DNA from: Phallusia mammillata
Taxonomy: Eukaryota > Chordata > Ascidiacea > Phlebobranchia > Ascidiidae
Assembly: GCA_003260075.1 (NCBI GenBank)
Contig: QLIY01000408.1
Span: 39,710-103,709 of the forward strand
DNA: 64,000 nucleotides
Direction: 5' to 3'
The notes under the pieces are model-generated. The model saw only the letters and a list, made by a program, of their open reading frames with translations, made no database searches and was not told the DNA's origin. The translations under genes were made by a program, and so were the position numbers. Numbering within the stretch: position 1 is the stretch's first letter; each line of letters begins with the position of its first letter. This document shows positions 1-12,577 of the stretch, piece after piece.

Positions 1-105
1 AAGTGTGTAATATGTTGTCAGAAAGATGGCCAGATTTAACCAGCAAAATGCAAAGTAATACTGGACAAGCAAACAATGTTACTAACCAAATTTTCTATCA
101 CTTAC

Positions 106-2205
106 GGTTGAAAATCGTTGTCAAGACAAAGGCATTCAATTGGACAAGAGCTTAAACCGCATGTTAGTTCTTCATTGGTCATCGACATAAGGGATTGGTC
201 TCGCATAAACCTTGGTGTGTAACAAAATATGTCGTCAGTAGACGTGATGTTGCTGTATTGTTCCGTACCAAGCCAGTCGCGAAAATCCTGAGCGCTGCAG
301 TCGCAGAAGAGTTTGTTGCCAGAAAAGAGAAAGCTTTGAAGGGTTTTATCTGCAACGGTAGAATCTTTGTAAAAAGATTCAGTTTGAATCGTAAATATGT
401 TTATACACTGCGTAGTGATTGAAGCTAAAATAGGTGTTTTAGAAATTTATTTTTATCCATATATCCAGGTAAACTTTTTCAATGTATTATCCCCGTGTCA
501 AGTTTGATAGTGTCTGTGTTACCTTTGGGTTATGTCAAGATATCGAGTTTTGTTTTTTCGCCGATGTTTCATAGAAAATTCGCGAACATATGCTTGGAGT
601 ATTGGTAGCAAATCAAGCATATTTCAAGAGATGGATTTTAAATTAACACTACGCGTTTATATATATGGTACGTTTTTACCAAAACCCAACAGCAATGCTG
701 CGACCTACCGACAAAAAATTAGCCAACTAAAAGTCGTTTAAAATAGTTTTTACCTTGAAACCATTCTGAATGGCCGGTTTGCAAAGCATTGTTGGTGAGG
801 TCCAATTCTGCTAAGCTATTTAAACCAACAAAGGCGCCTTTGGCTATGTTTTGCAACTGTTTGTTGTCGGTGACTATTATGGATTGCAAGTTTCCAAGCA
901 AAGCGAAAGTCCTGTCTTCGATTTTTTCAAGTAAGGACGATGCTCGGATTTTTATGCTTTTCAAAGCAGGTTTGAAAACTGGAAACGACGTCGAAGTCAG
1001 TCTGAAAAAAATTCAAAACTGTGTTACAAGTGTTGCCTGTGATCATAGATTGTGATCATAGATTGCGAGTTTCAAATTTATTACAATAAAAAAATATGAT
1101 GTATTTGCATCTCTAAGATTAAGCACAATAAAGAATATTTGCCGAACTGTGACAATAATGCTTTAAACTGTTATTGAATCTTTCAAAAAAAAACATGAAC
1201 GGTTTTTATGCATTATAGATTAAAATGAAACAAAAACAATCCGTTATACTTGTGTGTAACGTAATTGTGACTTTGTGCAGTTGCGTTTCTTATCATTCGC
1301 CGATTCGTTTACGATAACAGCCTTTATCGAGGCAAAAAAATGTTTTACGATCTAGCCGTATTACCTAGTAATCAGGTTCCCATCAAAAACCAATTCTTCT
1401 AAAGCCGGAATATCGTTGACGGCATGCGGCACTTCACTCAGTTGAGTGTAGGAAAGACGGAGGGTTTTGAGCGCCCTCAAACGGCTGAAAAACGACCCGG
1501 TTTCAATTGACATGATGAGATTTCGCTCAAGTGACAAATACTCCAAGTTCGCCAGAAAATCGTGCGGTAACATCGAAGGGGCTACTCCTATTCTGAGTAG
1601 GTTCTGGTAATCGGCTTCTAGGTGCTTTAGTGAAGGAACTTCTACCAACGCGCGGTACGGAAAAGCGACTAGAGAGTTATAGGATAAGTAGAGGTGCGTT
1701 AAAGATTGGGGACCAACGAGTGAACGTGATTGCAGTAGCTGAATTCCGTTGTAAGAAATGTCAAGTTTCGTTAAGGCTGGCATACCAGATAATGTGTTGT
1801 TCGCTAAAGTGGTCAGCGCACAGCCCGAAACATTGAATATCTCTAGTTTGGATAAGTTAAGTTGTGGTACCGAGTTTATTCGCCAGTGACCCACAAACGA
1901 CAAAACTTTAAGCGTTTCCCTTACATGCCGAAATTGGCTGTCTTGTGGGATGAAAGCAAAAAAGTTGTTGTCGAGATAAAGTTCTTCCAAGCTATTTAAA
2001 CCAGCAAGGGCACTTCCCCCAGTTCCCAAGCTGCTAATGATATTAGTAGTAAGGTCAAGCACTTGAAGTGAGGACAGTCCATTAAATATGGAGGAATATA
2101 GGTCCTGAATTCCGGCTTCTTCTAAACGCAGAATCTTTAATTGCAGCATCGGTTTCTGGAAAATGTCCGAGTCGGCAGGAGCCCATTGGTTCTTTGACAT
2201 ATCCA

Positions 2206-2260
<55 letters not shown>

Positions 2261-3688
2261 CTTCTAAAGTGTTGTTTAAAGTTGCAAAAGTATTATTTCC
2301 GACTTCTGTGATTTGGTTTTCTCTTAAGTTTAAACTCTTCAAGCTCTTTAAGTGCTGAAAACTGTTTTCGTCCAACTTTGAAACTTCGTTTTGGCTTAAA
2401 TCTAATATCTCCAGCAAGTTTAAGCATTGGAATGATTCGGAATCAATGTATTGAATCTGGTTGTTATTCAAGTATAGGATCTTTGTTGGGCAAGGGAGAT
2501 ACGGAGGTATTTTGTGAAGTAAAGCATTGGAACAATCAACCAACCCCACAGACTCATCGCATTTGCATATTCCCAGACAAGTTGTCAACTCTAAAAACAA
2601 TAGATATAGTTACTAGACGCCACATGTTAATTTTACTGTGTAGGTTTACCCCTTTATTAACATTTTTCAGGTTAAACACGATTTGAATTGGTATTAAGCC
2701 ACGAATTTGTGTTGTTTAAAAAATGTTTTATAGTAGTACGTAACTTTACCCCAGACAAATTACAACAAAATCTAATGGTCAACAGTCACTATGTTGTATA
2801 ACATTTCAGGTATTTGGGCCCAACATATTGGATCCCAAGCAGCTAATGGCACCAGGCCTAATTTGTTTAAGGCAGGGATGGGCAACCTTTGTTACTGTAG
2901 GGCCAATCATGAATATCAAAATTGGATCGCGGGCCGCACATGTGTATAACACAAAGAGATTTTGCTGTCCTTCTTACCAAATATGCTTAACTACAAGTAT
3001 AATTCGTATTTGATTCAAGCCACATTTTGCGAGATCGCAGAAAACTAGCATCAGGCGCATTAATCAGCTCAAAAATATGTAATAATTGAACTCGTTTGCC
3101 AGTATTTTTGAAATCCAAGCCTCTCTGCGGACCGCACAACCTTTAATGAAGGGCCGCAGGTTGCCCACCCATGGTTTAAGGCAGTGGTTCTTAACCTTTT
3201 TTCCTTGCTGCACCCGTTTCAATTCACCAACCAATTTTCGCACCCCCTTTCAAATCACCAACCAATTTTCGCTCCCCCTTCTGTAATTGCTTACATAGAA
3301 TAGACCTTACCAACCTTAATGATTCAGCATCCCTTGCACCCCCTAGGAACAGTTCTCGCACCCCTTGGGGGTGCGTGCACCCCTGGTTAAGAACCCCTGG
3401 TTTAAGGCTTGAATTAGGGCTTAGAACATTAAAAAAATACAACTCAAACTCTAGTAAAGTGTACATTTCCGCCTGATTTTAGTCAACAAGCCCGAACCTG
3501 ACTTAAAAAGTCCATCCCGGCTTACAACTCTTACCTAAACTAGCTATAAGGCTTTAAACAAAATAAAGAAATACAATACCTTGATTGATGGAATCAATAC
3601 CATTCCGTGGCGACTGTTTTTCCACTACAGAACTCGAATTGGAAGCTCCAAGCAAACAGAGCAAGCAACAGATAATGGTGTCTCTCAT
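106..3688 (-). CDS. Secreted/surface leucine-rich-repeat protein, 3' part outside window
   Basis: Coding exons read on the minus strand: 3580-3688 (ATG at 3688; hydrophobic signal peptide, MRDTIICCLLCLLGAS), 1365-2590 (interrupted by a G run at 2206-2259), 754-1001 and 106-349. Every junction has GT-AG and the phases agree (1, 2, 1). The second exon opens with an LRRNT cysteine cluster (CLGICKC...VDCS) followed by LRRs such as LEILDLSQNEVSKLDENSF. Exon 754-1001 continues the LRRs. Exon 106-349 holds an LRRCT (NKLFCDCSAQDFRDWL...C...C) and then CPIECLC, which resembles the start of another LRRNT, so Slit-like repetition of LRR blocks is possible. The exon ends in a strong donor (gtaagt), so the gene continues to the left. 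Extracellular recognition or adhesion is inferred; I do not recognise an orthologue. The frame changes across the G run, so sequence is probably lost there. Confidence 0.8.
2206..2259. repeat. 54-base G homopolymer inside an LRR exon
   Basis: The reading frame on the right (…FATLNNTLED) and on the left (MSKNQWAPADSDIF…) differ, and the LRR periodicity is broken here. If translated, the run would give a proline tract unlike LRR proteins. It most likely hides a short gap or an intron rather than real coding sequence. Confidence 0.85.
2873..3173. mobile_element. hAT-like non-autonomous element (301 bp)
   Basis: Starts CAGGGATGGGCAACCT and ends with the near inverse AGGTTGCCCACCCATG. Flanked by the 8-bp repeat GTTTAAGG (2865-2872 and 3174-3181), the duplication length typical of hAT transposons. 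No transposase is encoded. It lies in the first intron of the LRR gene. Confidence 0.8.
3182..3399. mobile_element. Second hAT-like element in the same target (218 bp)
   Basis: Ends CAGTGGTTCTTAACC and GGTTAAGAACCCCTG, flanked by GTTTAAGG at 3174-3181 and 3400-3407. The left duplication is shared with the neighbouring element at 2873-3173, so one element landed in the target-site duplication of the other. The interior has short repeated C-rich blocks and no open frame. Confidence 0.85.
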
Positions 3689-6147
3689 TTTTACGAGTAG
3701 TCTTTAAATCAGTTTCAACAGCAGCAACACATTACGAATGACGACAAGTGTACCTACAATCGGCGCAAGACCAATATTTGTGTTTCATTGCAGTCAAGCG
3801 AATAAATATGACAACCAATATGTGTCAATATCGGCTAAGTGCGGCTGCGGTTAAAAATTAATCAGATTGATAACAGATTTTACTTGCTGTAAGTGTAATG
3901 CTTCTGGCCTCGTTTTATTTTGTTTATTTGTTATTGTGTTTTTTTCGGGGCACAATGCACTTTCATTGACAGCATTTTAAACACTAACATACATGGGCGC
4001 CGGCAGAAAATTTTGCAAGAGGGGGCAAATTTTGGCTGGGGGGGGGGTACAACAAATAGTTAATTCATGATGTTTCGTATGGGCGAAAATCAAATTTAAG
4101 GCCTTAATTCCATGCAATAAAAAGTTCGGTTTCGGCCGAGTTTTAAAAAAAGTTCAGACCGAAATGTTTCGGACACTAGTTGTGATGAAAAAACAACAAG
4201 CATTTATTCACTTATAATGGGTGCACAGATTTAGCGTAGTAAATGAAAGCTTTGTTTCACCCATAAAGTGAACTATTCGTTTTGGTTTTTGAGGTTGCAT
4301 GGTTCAGGTTTCTTCGGCAGTTAGTCAACAGCAATCCGTTCCCTAGTTTTATTGTAATACTGTTTTACTGCTTTTATTTTATGTATTTTAGTGTATTTGT
4401 TTTAGCACTCATTTTTATATCGATTTGTATTTCGATTTGCAGGAACTGATGATGCCAAGGCGAAATATAAGCTTATATTCCTTTATTTGCACCGACTAAT
4501 TTCTGTTTTACCAAGGATTTTATCGTCTATTGGTTTTACACTGTATTCGTGAGTAGATTCGTTTTCAAAAAAATCCGCGGGCTGGGTGTTCTGATTGACG
4601 GACCGAATGCGGCCCGCAGCCCACAGGTCATATGTTGTTTATCACTGGCCTATAGCCTAATTAAACAAGTCAAATGTGTAGGCTACGCTTTTAGATCGTG
4701 GCCAAGTGTGCACAACACATCCTTAAAACTTGTCGGTGCTATATGTTTGTAGCGTTTGAAAGATGTTGCTGCTGTTGTGTTTTTCTTAAAAGATACTAAA
4801 GCTGACGAAAACAACAGGGGAGGGCGATACTATCGTCACATCGCCGTTCGAGAAACGGTATTTCAGAACAAAATCATCTGACTTTGCTACTCATTCTTGC
4901 CAATCTCAATGTAGCAAAATAATACAAAAACGCACAATAATAACTATCACTGTAGTATGTGGTAGGTTGGCAAAAGATTTTTAACGTTAGTGGGATATAC
5001 ATAAACGAACCCGTCGAGTTTTACAAAAAATGAAAGGTGGCGGACGTAAAATATGTCATGCACTTATGCTTGCAACCACAAGAACTCAAACTCAAAGCCT
5101 AACAAACTTCCCATAGAAAGCAACGTGCCCCCCGCTGCGAACGTGCATGGGCTGGGCGGGGGATGGCGGGGCGTCGTGAAAACCGCTGAATATCGGGTTA
5201 GGGGGGGGGGTATGGTTTTACTTGAAACGCAAAGCAAACTTAATTAAAAGACACAAAAACTCGGCGAGTTTTTTCGCCCGTCAGCAAACAGACATGTTTT
5301 TAATGTTCCAATGAAAATAAATCGTTAGTTGTCGTATTAAAACGCTTTTGTGTCTTGCTGCAGTTCGGATTATTGGATTAGAGCGCCTTATTGGTCGATA
5401 GTTTATGTTGAGATGACGTCACACTACAAGATCGACTCGCCAAAAGATCTCTTTTTTAAAATGCTAATATTGTAACCGTAAAATCTTTAATTGCAGTTGA
5501 TGCGCCATCCTAGTGCAAAAATGTGAAACAAAAAAGGAAATAACATTGAAATCATATCCATGAAAAACATTGGCCGCTAGCGGCAGTAGAGGTGCATGAC
5601 GTAACTAGCATTTGTCTGCGGTCATAACACGAGAATGACGAGATAAATTGTAAATTAGTGTTTGTAGATCGACTTGGTGCAAAGTATGCCAATTTGGTCG
5701 TTTTGTAATGTTTATAACAGGACATCAGTATGTTTATTATGACTTTTGGTTTTGGAGCATTGTTTTGTCATAATTTGCTTGAAGGTCACATTTTGGTTCA
5801 CCCGAAATGCGCAGAGCCGCAGACTTGGCGGATCGGAAGTGTGTTATTGTTTTCTGTACAACAAACCGGAAGGAATGCGTATTATGACGCTTGTGGGGGC
5901 GCTTGAGGAGGCATGTTAAGATTAGACTTGTTTGGATACCTCTTGAAACAAATATTACAATATCTAAAGTACCTAAACTGTTATTTGTGTTATAATTTAC
6001 TAATTTTAACACAAATAACAAATTTTATAATTAAATATTGTAAAGACAATTTACTGTTTTTAAGATTTAATAGCAATAAAATGTGTTGGAAATTTTTTTA
6101 CTTTTATCTTATTTACTGATGTTATTTCATGTTGTTTTTTTGTTTAG
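3689..6147. other. Divergent intergenic region between LRR gene and POLR3A
   Basis: This 2.5-kb stretch separates the two divergently transcribed genes and must hold both promoters. G runs at 4038-4047 and 5201-5210 are probable assembly marks. A TGACGTCA (CRE-like) sequence occurs near 5414. No coding exon, clear TATA box or RNA gene was recognised; the small open frames lack codon bias or domains. Confidence 0.6.
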
Positions 6148-6148
6148 A
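6129..6148 (+). promoter_or_regulatory. 3' splice site just upstream of POLR3A start
   Basis: A T-rich tract ends in TTTAG (AG at 6146-6147), about 53 bases before the POLR3A ATG. It could be the acceptor of a 5'-UTR intron or a spliced-leader trans-splice site, which tunicates use. No matching donor was identified. Confidence 0.5.
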
Positions 6149-6200
6149 ATGTTAAGGCTAATGTGTAAGTTATAGAATAATTTATACATTGTCGTACAAG

Positions 6201-9200
6201 ATGGTGAAGGAACAATACCGTGCAGCCGATGTTGCCAAGAAGATCAATGAAGTTCGCTTTTGCATACAAACAGCTCAGGAAATGCGACAATATTCACATT
6301 TGCAATGTGTCAGCAAAAATCTTTACACACAAGATCAGAGCCATCAAGCTGCAGAATATGGAGTACTCGATCGACGGATGGGCACGAGTCAAAAAGACAA
6401 ATTATGTGACACTTGTGGCAAAAATTTAGCGGAGTGCCTTGGTCACTATGGTTACATAGATTTGGAGCTGCCATGTTTCCACGCTGGCTACTTTAAAGCA
6501 ATCATCAACATTTTACAAATCATATGTAAATCATGCAGCAGAGTGCTGTTAACCCCTCCTGAGAAGCACACTTTCAAGGACACACTGAAAAGACCAGGTT
6601 TGACATATTTACAGCTCAGATCTCTGCGCAAAAAAGTCAACACCAAAGCTAGAAAATGCCATTCGTGCTTTTATTGCGGAGCTATGAATGGCACAGTGAA
6701 GAAGTGTGGGCTTTTTAAGATCGTTCATGAAAAGTACAAGAGCTACACAAAAAGGGTAGTTCGACCAGAAATAGATGAATTTTACCAGTCGTTTCACAAC
6801 GCTACTAAACACAACAAAGAACTGGAAAGTTTGGTGAATCGGGCTCAAGAGGATTTAAACCCTTTAGTGGTGTTAGAACTGTTTCGATCTATTCCTGAAG
6901 AAGATGTGCCTCTTCTAATGATGAAATCTAGCTCAGGAAGACCAGAAGATCTGATAGTGACTAGGCTTGTTGTACCACCTCTGTGTATACGACCATCAGT
7001 GGTTACTGACTTAAAATCGGGCACCAATGAAGATGACCTCACTGTAAAGTTGACCGAAATTATATTTCTGAACAACGTTATTCAAAAGCATAGATCTATG
7101 GGTGCAAAGTCACAAATGATAATGGAGGATTGGGACTTTCTGCAGCTACAGTGTGCCCTGTACATAAACAGTGAACTATCGGGCATACCCTTCAATATGA
7201 AGCCTCAAAAACCAACACGAGGGTTTGTGCAAAGGTTAAAGGGCAAACAAGGTCGCTTTCGTGGCAACTTGTCTGGTAAGCGTGTTGACTTTTCTGGGCG
7301 AACTGTAATATCACCTGACCCTAATCTGCGAATTGACCAAGTTGGCGTGCCAGTGCATGTCGCCAAAATTCTTACGTACCCTGAGATGGTGACAAAAAGT
7401 AACATACACCTGATGAGGAAATTAGTGATCAACGGCTGTGATAAGCATCCCGGGGCAAACTTTATTCAACAGCGACAAAACAGCATGAAGAAATTTCTCA
7501 AGTATGGTAACCGTGAAAAAATTGCTAATGAACTAAGGTTTGGTGACACAGTTGAACGACATTTAATGGATGGTGATGTATGCTTGTTTAACCGTCAACC
7601 ATCATTGCATAAACTCAGCATTATGGCTCATTTTGCAAAGGTTGCAGACCATCGCACTTTTCGATTCAACGAATGTGTCTGTAATCCCTATAATGCTGAC
7701 TTTGATGGCGACGAAATGAACTTGCATTTACCTCAGACAGAAGAAGCCAAAGCTGAAGCCTTACTGTTGATGGGAACAAAAAACAACATTGTTACACCTA
7801 GAAATGGGGAACCTTTAATTGCAGCTATTCAGGATTTCATTACTGCTGCCTATTTGTTGACTCAGAAAGATGTGTTTTTCAGCAAGCCCCAAATAATGCA
7901 GATTATTGCATACATTATTGCTGGTGAGGACAGACAGACAAAAATTGACCTTCCTGCACCAGCAATTTTAAAGCCTTGTGTGCTATGGTCAGGAAAACAG
8001 TTGTTCAGTTTAATCTTAAAGCCAAACAAGTTGTCACCAGTCATTGCATGCCTCAGAGCAAAAGGTAAACAATACTCCGGTTCGGGAGAAGATTTGTGCT
8101 GCAATGACTCATATGTAGTGATATACAACTCTCAACTACTAGCAGGTTCAATGGATAAGGCAACCCTTGGTTCGGGATCAAAAAACAACATTTTCTACAT
8201 CTTACTACGAGACTATGGACAACAAACTGCAGCAGATGCAATGTGGAGACTGGCGAGAATCTGTCCAGTATTCCTGTCCAACCGAGGGTTTTCTATAGGA
8301 ATTGGTGATGTAACACCTGGTGAAGGACTGCTTAAAGCGAAACATGATTTACTGTCAGATGGTTACAAGAAATGTGATGAATTTATCGCTGCTCTGGCAA
8401 GTGGCAAGCTTCCATCCCAGCCAGGTTGCACACCTGAGCAATCTTTAGAAGCTGTGATCTTGAAAGAACTCTCAGTCATCCGAGACTATGCTGGAAAAGC
8501 TTGCTTACGCGAACTTCACAGAAGCAATACACCTTTGACTATGGCTGTTTGTGGCTCAAAAGGTTCCTTTATTAATATTTCCCAGATGATTGCATGTGTT
8601 GGGCAACAAGCCATCAGTGGAAATCGGGTTCCAAATGGTTTTGAAGACAGACCACTACCTCACTTTGAAAAACACTCCAAAGATCCGGCTGCTAGAGGTT
8701 TTGTTGCGAATAGCTTTTATTCCGGATTGACAGCAACTGAGTTCTTTTTCCACACAATGGGTGGTAGGGAAGGCCTCGTGGATACAGCAGTTAAGACAGC
8801 TGAAACAGGTTACATGCAGCGGAGACTGGTAAAGTCTCTTGAGGACTTGTGTGGCCATTATGACCTCACAGTAAGGTCATCGACTTGTGACATTGTCCAG
8901 TTTGTGTACGGTGGTGATGGTCTTGACCCGACCGACATGGAAGGTAAAAACAAGCCTGTCGATTTTCAAAGAGTGCTACAAGTTGTTCAAGCAAACCAAC
9001 CCTGCTTACAAGAGAATGCACTATGTAGTAAGACACTGGTTGAACAGACCGAAGAATCACTAAAAACACAAACAAGCATCAGCGAAGAGTTTAAGAAAGA
9101 GCTTTTAGAATTTGTTGAATCCTATGCACTAAAGTTGAACAAAACTAGAACCAGTTATGGTATTAACGACAATGGTTCGACACAGCCTGCTGTGTTGTAT

Positions 9201-10367
9201 CAGTTGCTTAGAGTAACCTCTACTCAGCTAAAAGAGTTTGTTAGGATTTCATCATCGAAGTACATGAAAGCTAGATTGGAGCCTGGCACGGCTGTGGGAG
9301 CCCTCTGCGCTCAGAGCATTGGTGAGCCTGGTACACAAATGACTTTGAAGACTTTCCACTTTGCTGGTGTTGCCTCTATGAATATCACTCTGGGTGTGCC
9401 AAGAATTAAAGAAATAATCAATGCATCTAAGAACATCAGTACACCCATCATAACAGCTCACCTACAAAACGATAAAGATCAAGACATGGCAAGAGTTGCA
9501 AAAGGGCGCATTGAAAAAACTACTTTGGGTGAGATTTGTTCACTTATGGAGGAAGTTTATCAGCCCGATGACTGCTACATTTTGCTCAAATTGGATTTAC
9601 AGAGATGCAGATTGCTTAAAATTGAGGTCAATGCAGAAACAGTGCGATATAACCTCTGCACGTCAAGACTGCCTATCAAACCCAATCAAGTCACAATACA
9701 GGGCAAGGATATCATAACCATACATCCCGCTGCATCAACAAAGCAGTCCCTGTACCACATAATACAGCTGCTAAAGGAAGCAATACCTAAAGTGATTGTT
9801 CAGGGCTTGCAAGAAGTGTCAAGGGCTGTCATTCATGTTTATGAGTCTGGTGCAGGCGCAGAAAAATACAAGTTACTCGTTGAAGGAAACGACTTACGTG
9901 GTGTGATGGCTACCACTGGTGTAGTCGGGGAACGTACTACTTCTAACAACACTATTGAGGTTGAAAAGTGCCTTGGAATTGAAGCTGCTAGACAAACCAT
10001 TATTAATGAGGTTGAATACACGATGGTTAACCATGGTATGAGCATTGATCGAAGACATTTGATGCTTTTGGCAGATTTAATGACCTACAAAGGAGAGGTT
10101 TTAGGCATAACTCGCTTCGGTTTAGCTAAAATGAAGGAAAGTGTTTTGATGCTTGCCTCGTTTGAGAAAACAGCTGATCATTTGTTTGATGCTGCATACT
10201 ATGGACAAACTGATGTTATTACTGGTGTTTCTGAATGCATTATAATGGGCATTCCCATGAATATTGGATCTGGCATCTTTAAGCTATTGCATAAGCCAAA
10301 AGGCAAGGTTGTGGCTAAACAGCGAAAATTGATTTTTGACCAACCTGAGTTACATGTTAACATCTAA
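6201..10367 (+). CDS. POLR3A: DNA-directed RNA polymerase III largest subunit (RPC1)
   Basis: Catalytic largest subunit of nuclear RNA polymerase III, which makes tRNA, 5S rRNA and U6. The start is set at [14 protein letters not shown] (ATG 6201), which matches the family N-terminus; the frame is open 12 bases further upstream without an ATG. The product is 1388 residues, close to the vertebrate length of about 1390. Visible landmarks: N-terminal zinc cluster (C69, C72, C79, H82 in [14 protein letters not shown]); clamp zinc cysteines CKSC and CHSCFYCG; the catalytic loop NADFDGDEM at residues 498-506 with its three Mg-binding aspartates; the bridge helix region around residue 835 ([22 protein letters not shown]); and the trigger loop around 1042 ([11 protein letters not shown]). 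No frameshift or stop is seen. The coding region has no intron although the neighbours are highly split. Confidence 0.97.
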   Translation: MVKEQYRAADVAKKINEVRFCIQTAQEMRQYSHLQCVSKNLYTQDQSHQAAEYGVLDRRMGTSQKDKLCDTCGKNLAECLGHYGYIDLELPCFHAGYFKAIINILQIICKSCSRVLLTPPEKHTFKDTLKRPGLTYLQLRSLRKKVNTKARKCHSCFYCGAMNGTVKKCGLFKIVHEKYKSYTKRVVRPEIDEFYQSFHNATKHNKELESLVNRAQEDLNPLVVLELFRSIPEEDVPLLMMKSSSGRPEDLIVTRLVVPPLCIRPSVVTDLKSGTNEDDLTVKLTEIIFLNNVIQKHRSMGAKSQMIMEDWDFLQLQCALYINSELSGIPFNMKPQKPTRGFVQRLKGKQGRFRGNLSGKRVDFSGRTVISPDPNLRIDQVGVPVHVAKILTYPEMVTKSNIHLMRKLVINGCDKHPGANFIQQRQNSMKKFLKYGNREKIANELRFGDTVERHLMDGDVCLFNRQPSLHKLSIMAHFAKVADHRTFRFNECVCNPYNADFDGDEMNLHLPQTEEAKAEALLLMGTKNNIVTPRNGEPLIAAIQDFITAAYLLTQKDVFFSKPQIMQIIAYIIAGEDRQTKIDLPAPAILKPCVLWSGKQLFSLILKPNKLSPVIACLRAKGKQYSGSGEDLCCNDSYVVIYNSQLLAGSMDKATLGSGSKNNIFYILLRDYGQQTAADAMWRLARICPVFLSNRGFSIGIGDVTPGEGLLKAKHDLLSDGYKKCDEFIAALASGKLPSQPGCTPEQSLEAVILKELSVIRDYAGKACLRELHRSNTPLTMAVCGSKGSFINISQMIACVGQQAISGNRVPNGFEDRPLPHFEKHSKDPAARGFVANSFYSGLTATEFFFHTMGGREGLVDTAVKTAETGYMQRRLVKSLEDLCGHYDLTVRSSTCDIVQFVYGGDGLDPTDMEGKNKPVDFQRVLQVVQANQPCLQENALCSKTLVEQTEESLKTQTSISEEFKKELLEFVESYALKLNKTRTSYGINDNGSTQPAVLYQLLRVTSTQLKEFVRISSSKYMKARLEPGTAVGALCAQSIGEPGTQMTLKTFHFAGVASMNITLGVPRIKEIINASKNISTPIITAHLQNDKDQDMARVAKGRIEKTTLGEICSLMEEVYQPDDCYILLKLDLQRCRLLKIEVNAETVRYNLCTSRLPIKPNQVTIQGKDIITIHPAASTKQSLYHIIQLLKEAIPKVIVQGLQEVSRAVIHVYESGAGAEKYKLLVEGNDLRGVMATTGVVGERTTSNNTIEVEKCLGIEAARQTIINEVEYTMVNHGMSIDRRHLMLLADLMTYKGEVLGITRFGLAKMKESVLMLASFEKTADHLFDAAYYGQTDVITGVSECIIMGIPMNIGSGIFKLLHKPKGKVVAKQRKLIFDQPELHVNI

Positions 10368-11260
10368 AACCTATGGAGTATGCTACACAAATTGCTACCA
10401 CCTTTAACATAGGATTGTATAATATGAAGTCTTTAATTGGGGTTTTAAGAAGTTGCATTTCCAAGCCTTATTACTAATTAGTAAACATTGATTTCTTTTA
10501 TCGACTTTGATTGTATTTGATTATGGAGGACTTAAAATTGTGTTACTTAAACCCATTTTGCTAGGCCATAAGTTCCCGCCATTATGTTTGGCAAAGACTT
10601 CCAACATTTGAAGTATAGTTTCCTGATTTTGGGCCCAGGTTCTGAGCAATACGCTGTCGCATTGCCAGTCAATTGGAAACGGCACTAATGGATTTAATTG
10701 CAGTGTTGTTTTTGCTGAACTTAAACGGTTAATGGTGCTATTTGATAATTATTTGTTGTGGTCCTGGTTTAAAAACATTACATCATTGACTTTTGCCCTG
10801 CAGTTCACTTTGTGTGTTCCATTCCCCAGGTGGTGCCTTGTGCATTTTATTTGTCAATCATAAACACTGATATGTTGCTGCTATTGCATGACTAGTTGCT
10901 GCTGCAAAGTTCCTAACTGTGTGTTCCAATTATGTTGTTCAACACTTTTAATTCAAAATTCTGTTCTGAATAGGGCTACCAGCTAATTTTGGACATATTT
11001 TGGTTAATAAATGTGAAATAATGGCCTTGTTTTGCATATAGTTTACTTGTTTTTTGGTTGTAACTTGAACACAGATAACAAACCTTTTGGTGAAATGACA
11101 TTTCTTCTTCAGCAGGAATAGTGGTTATGTAATATAGCACTGCATATTGAAGTAATGGACATACTTGCAATGTAAAAAGCTGACAAACAAAACAGACTGG
11201 TTGAGTGTGCCAAGGCTGTCCAGCTGTTTCTTCCTCACCAGGATATGAATGTTGGCTGGA
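10368..11260. other. POLR3A 3' region and SNX13 upstream region
   Basis: Contains the POLR3A 3'-UTR and the promoter/5'-UTR of the next gene on the same strand. The first AATAAA noticed is at 11006-11011, about 640 bases after the stop, close to the SNX13 start; it is only a candidate poly(A) signal. No other gene is visible. Confidence 0.5.
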
Positions 11261-12533
11261 ATGACTGAGGTGAGCCATGATATTGGTTGCTCTTTATTTG
11301 TCTGTTTGTCTGTAGCTTTTTATTTTGTTGTTAAGTTTTTTTCTTATGTGTTGTATTTATTGGGCATTGCGACACCTAAATCAGTATTTTTCATCCTTTT
11401 GGGGTCATGGTGCCTACGTTTTGTAATGAAAAGTTATTGCTGCCAGGCATAATTTCAAGTTAATAGAGCTCTTCTAGCAATTGTAGTTTTATTCTGACGT
11501 TTAAACGTTCTATACAGGTCACCTTTATCAGGGTAAATAAAACTCAATGTGCATAGTGCAGTGCACGATTATAAAAACGTTATGTAACGATACCTTGAAG
11601 CCAGTGGTGAGATTCAAATTTTTTGTCAGCTGGTTCTATCACAAAAGACATATTTTTTAACCGGTTCTGTTACAGAAAGTCGCATTTCCATTGACCAGTA
11701 ATGCTAACCGGTTCGCTGATCTCATAAAATTTTGTGAGACGGTTCCATAGAACCGGTTCGAACCGGCTGAATCCCACCACTGCTTGTAGCCTATTTTGCC
11801 TCATATGTTTTATAACAAAACTAGAGAATATACCAATACACTTAATCGTGTTCTCATTTGTTTGCCAGTATACTAACGATATGTATATAGCAAGCCAGCT
11901 TCCTGATATTATAGTCAGGTTAAAAGTGTTCTTGTGGCATGGTTACTCCTATACAAAAACACATAAGAGCTTGGACAAAATTATACTTTTATAAGAATTT
12001 GGATCCAATTTTAGGTTGTGGCAATGATGCTTCAAATTTTGTTTTAAAAAATCCATTTTAACTGCAATCAAACAGAATTTATGTTCAGAGGTTTTATATT
12101 ACATCTAATTGTGTTTGATTAAGACATTTAAATGCGGCGACTTTATTTGAGCAATCAATAATGCTATTTACTGAAAGAAAATGAATAATAATGGCCTATA
12201 TTAGTTTAATCAATACATTAATCTCTTTAATATTTTTTTTCTAGAGCAACCATCACTATGGAATCTATTGGTTTGGCGTGGCTCTAGTACTGGGTGCTCT
12301 CACTTTTGGATTTTTCGGTTTATTATACTTTATTCTGTATTTGGCCTGCTTCGCTGCTGGGTAATATGTTGATTTGTGTAGTTTAAATTCTCATGTTACA
12401 TATGTTGTGATGTTAAAAAACCTTGCTCTATTTTGAATTGTGCTGTAAATAAGACATCATTGGCTTTGTAGAAATAATTTTGTAAACCATGACCAAATTG
12501 TTATAAAGCACTGTATTGATGAATGAAATAACT

Positions 12534-12577
<44 letters not shown>

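Noticed and set aside
2206-2259. Polyproline domain in the LRR protein
   Set aside because: It exists only if the 54-base G run is translated, which also disrupts the frame of the neighbouring LRRs.
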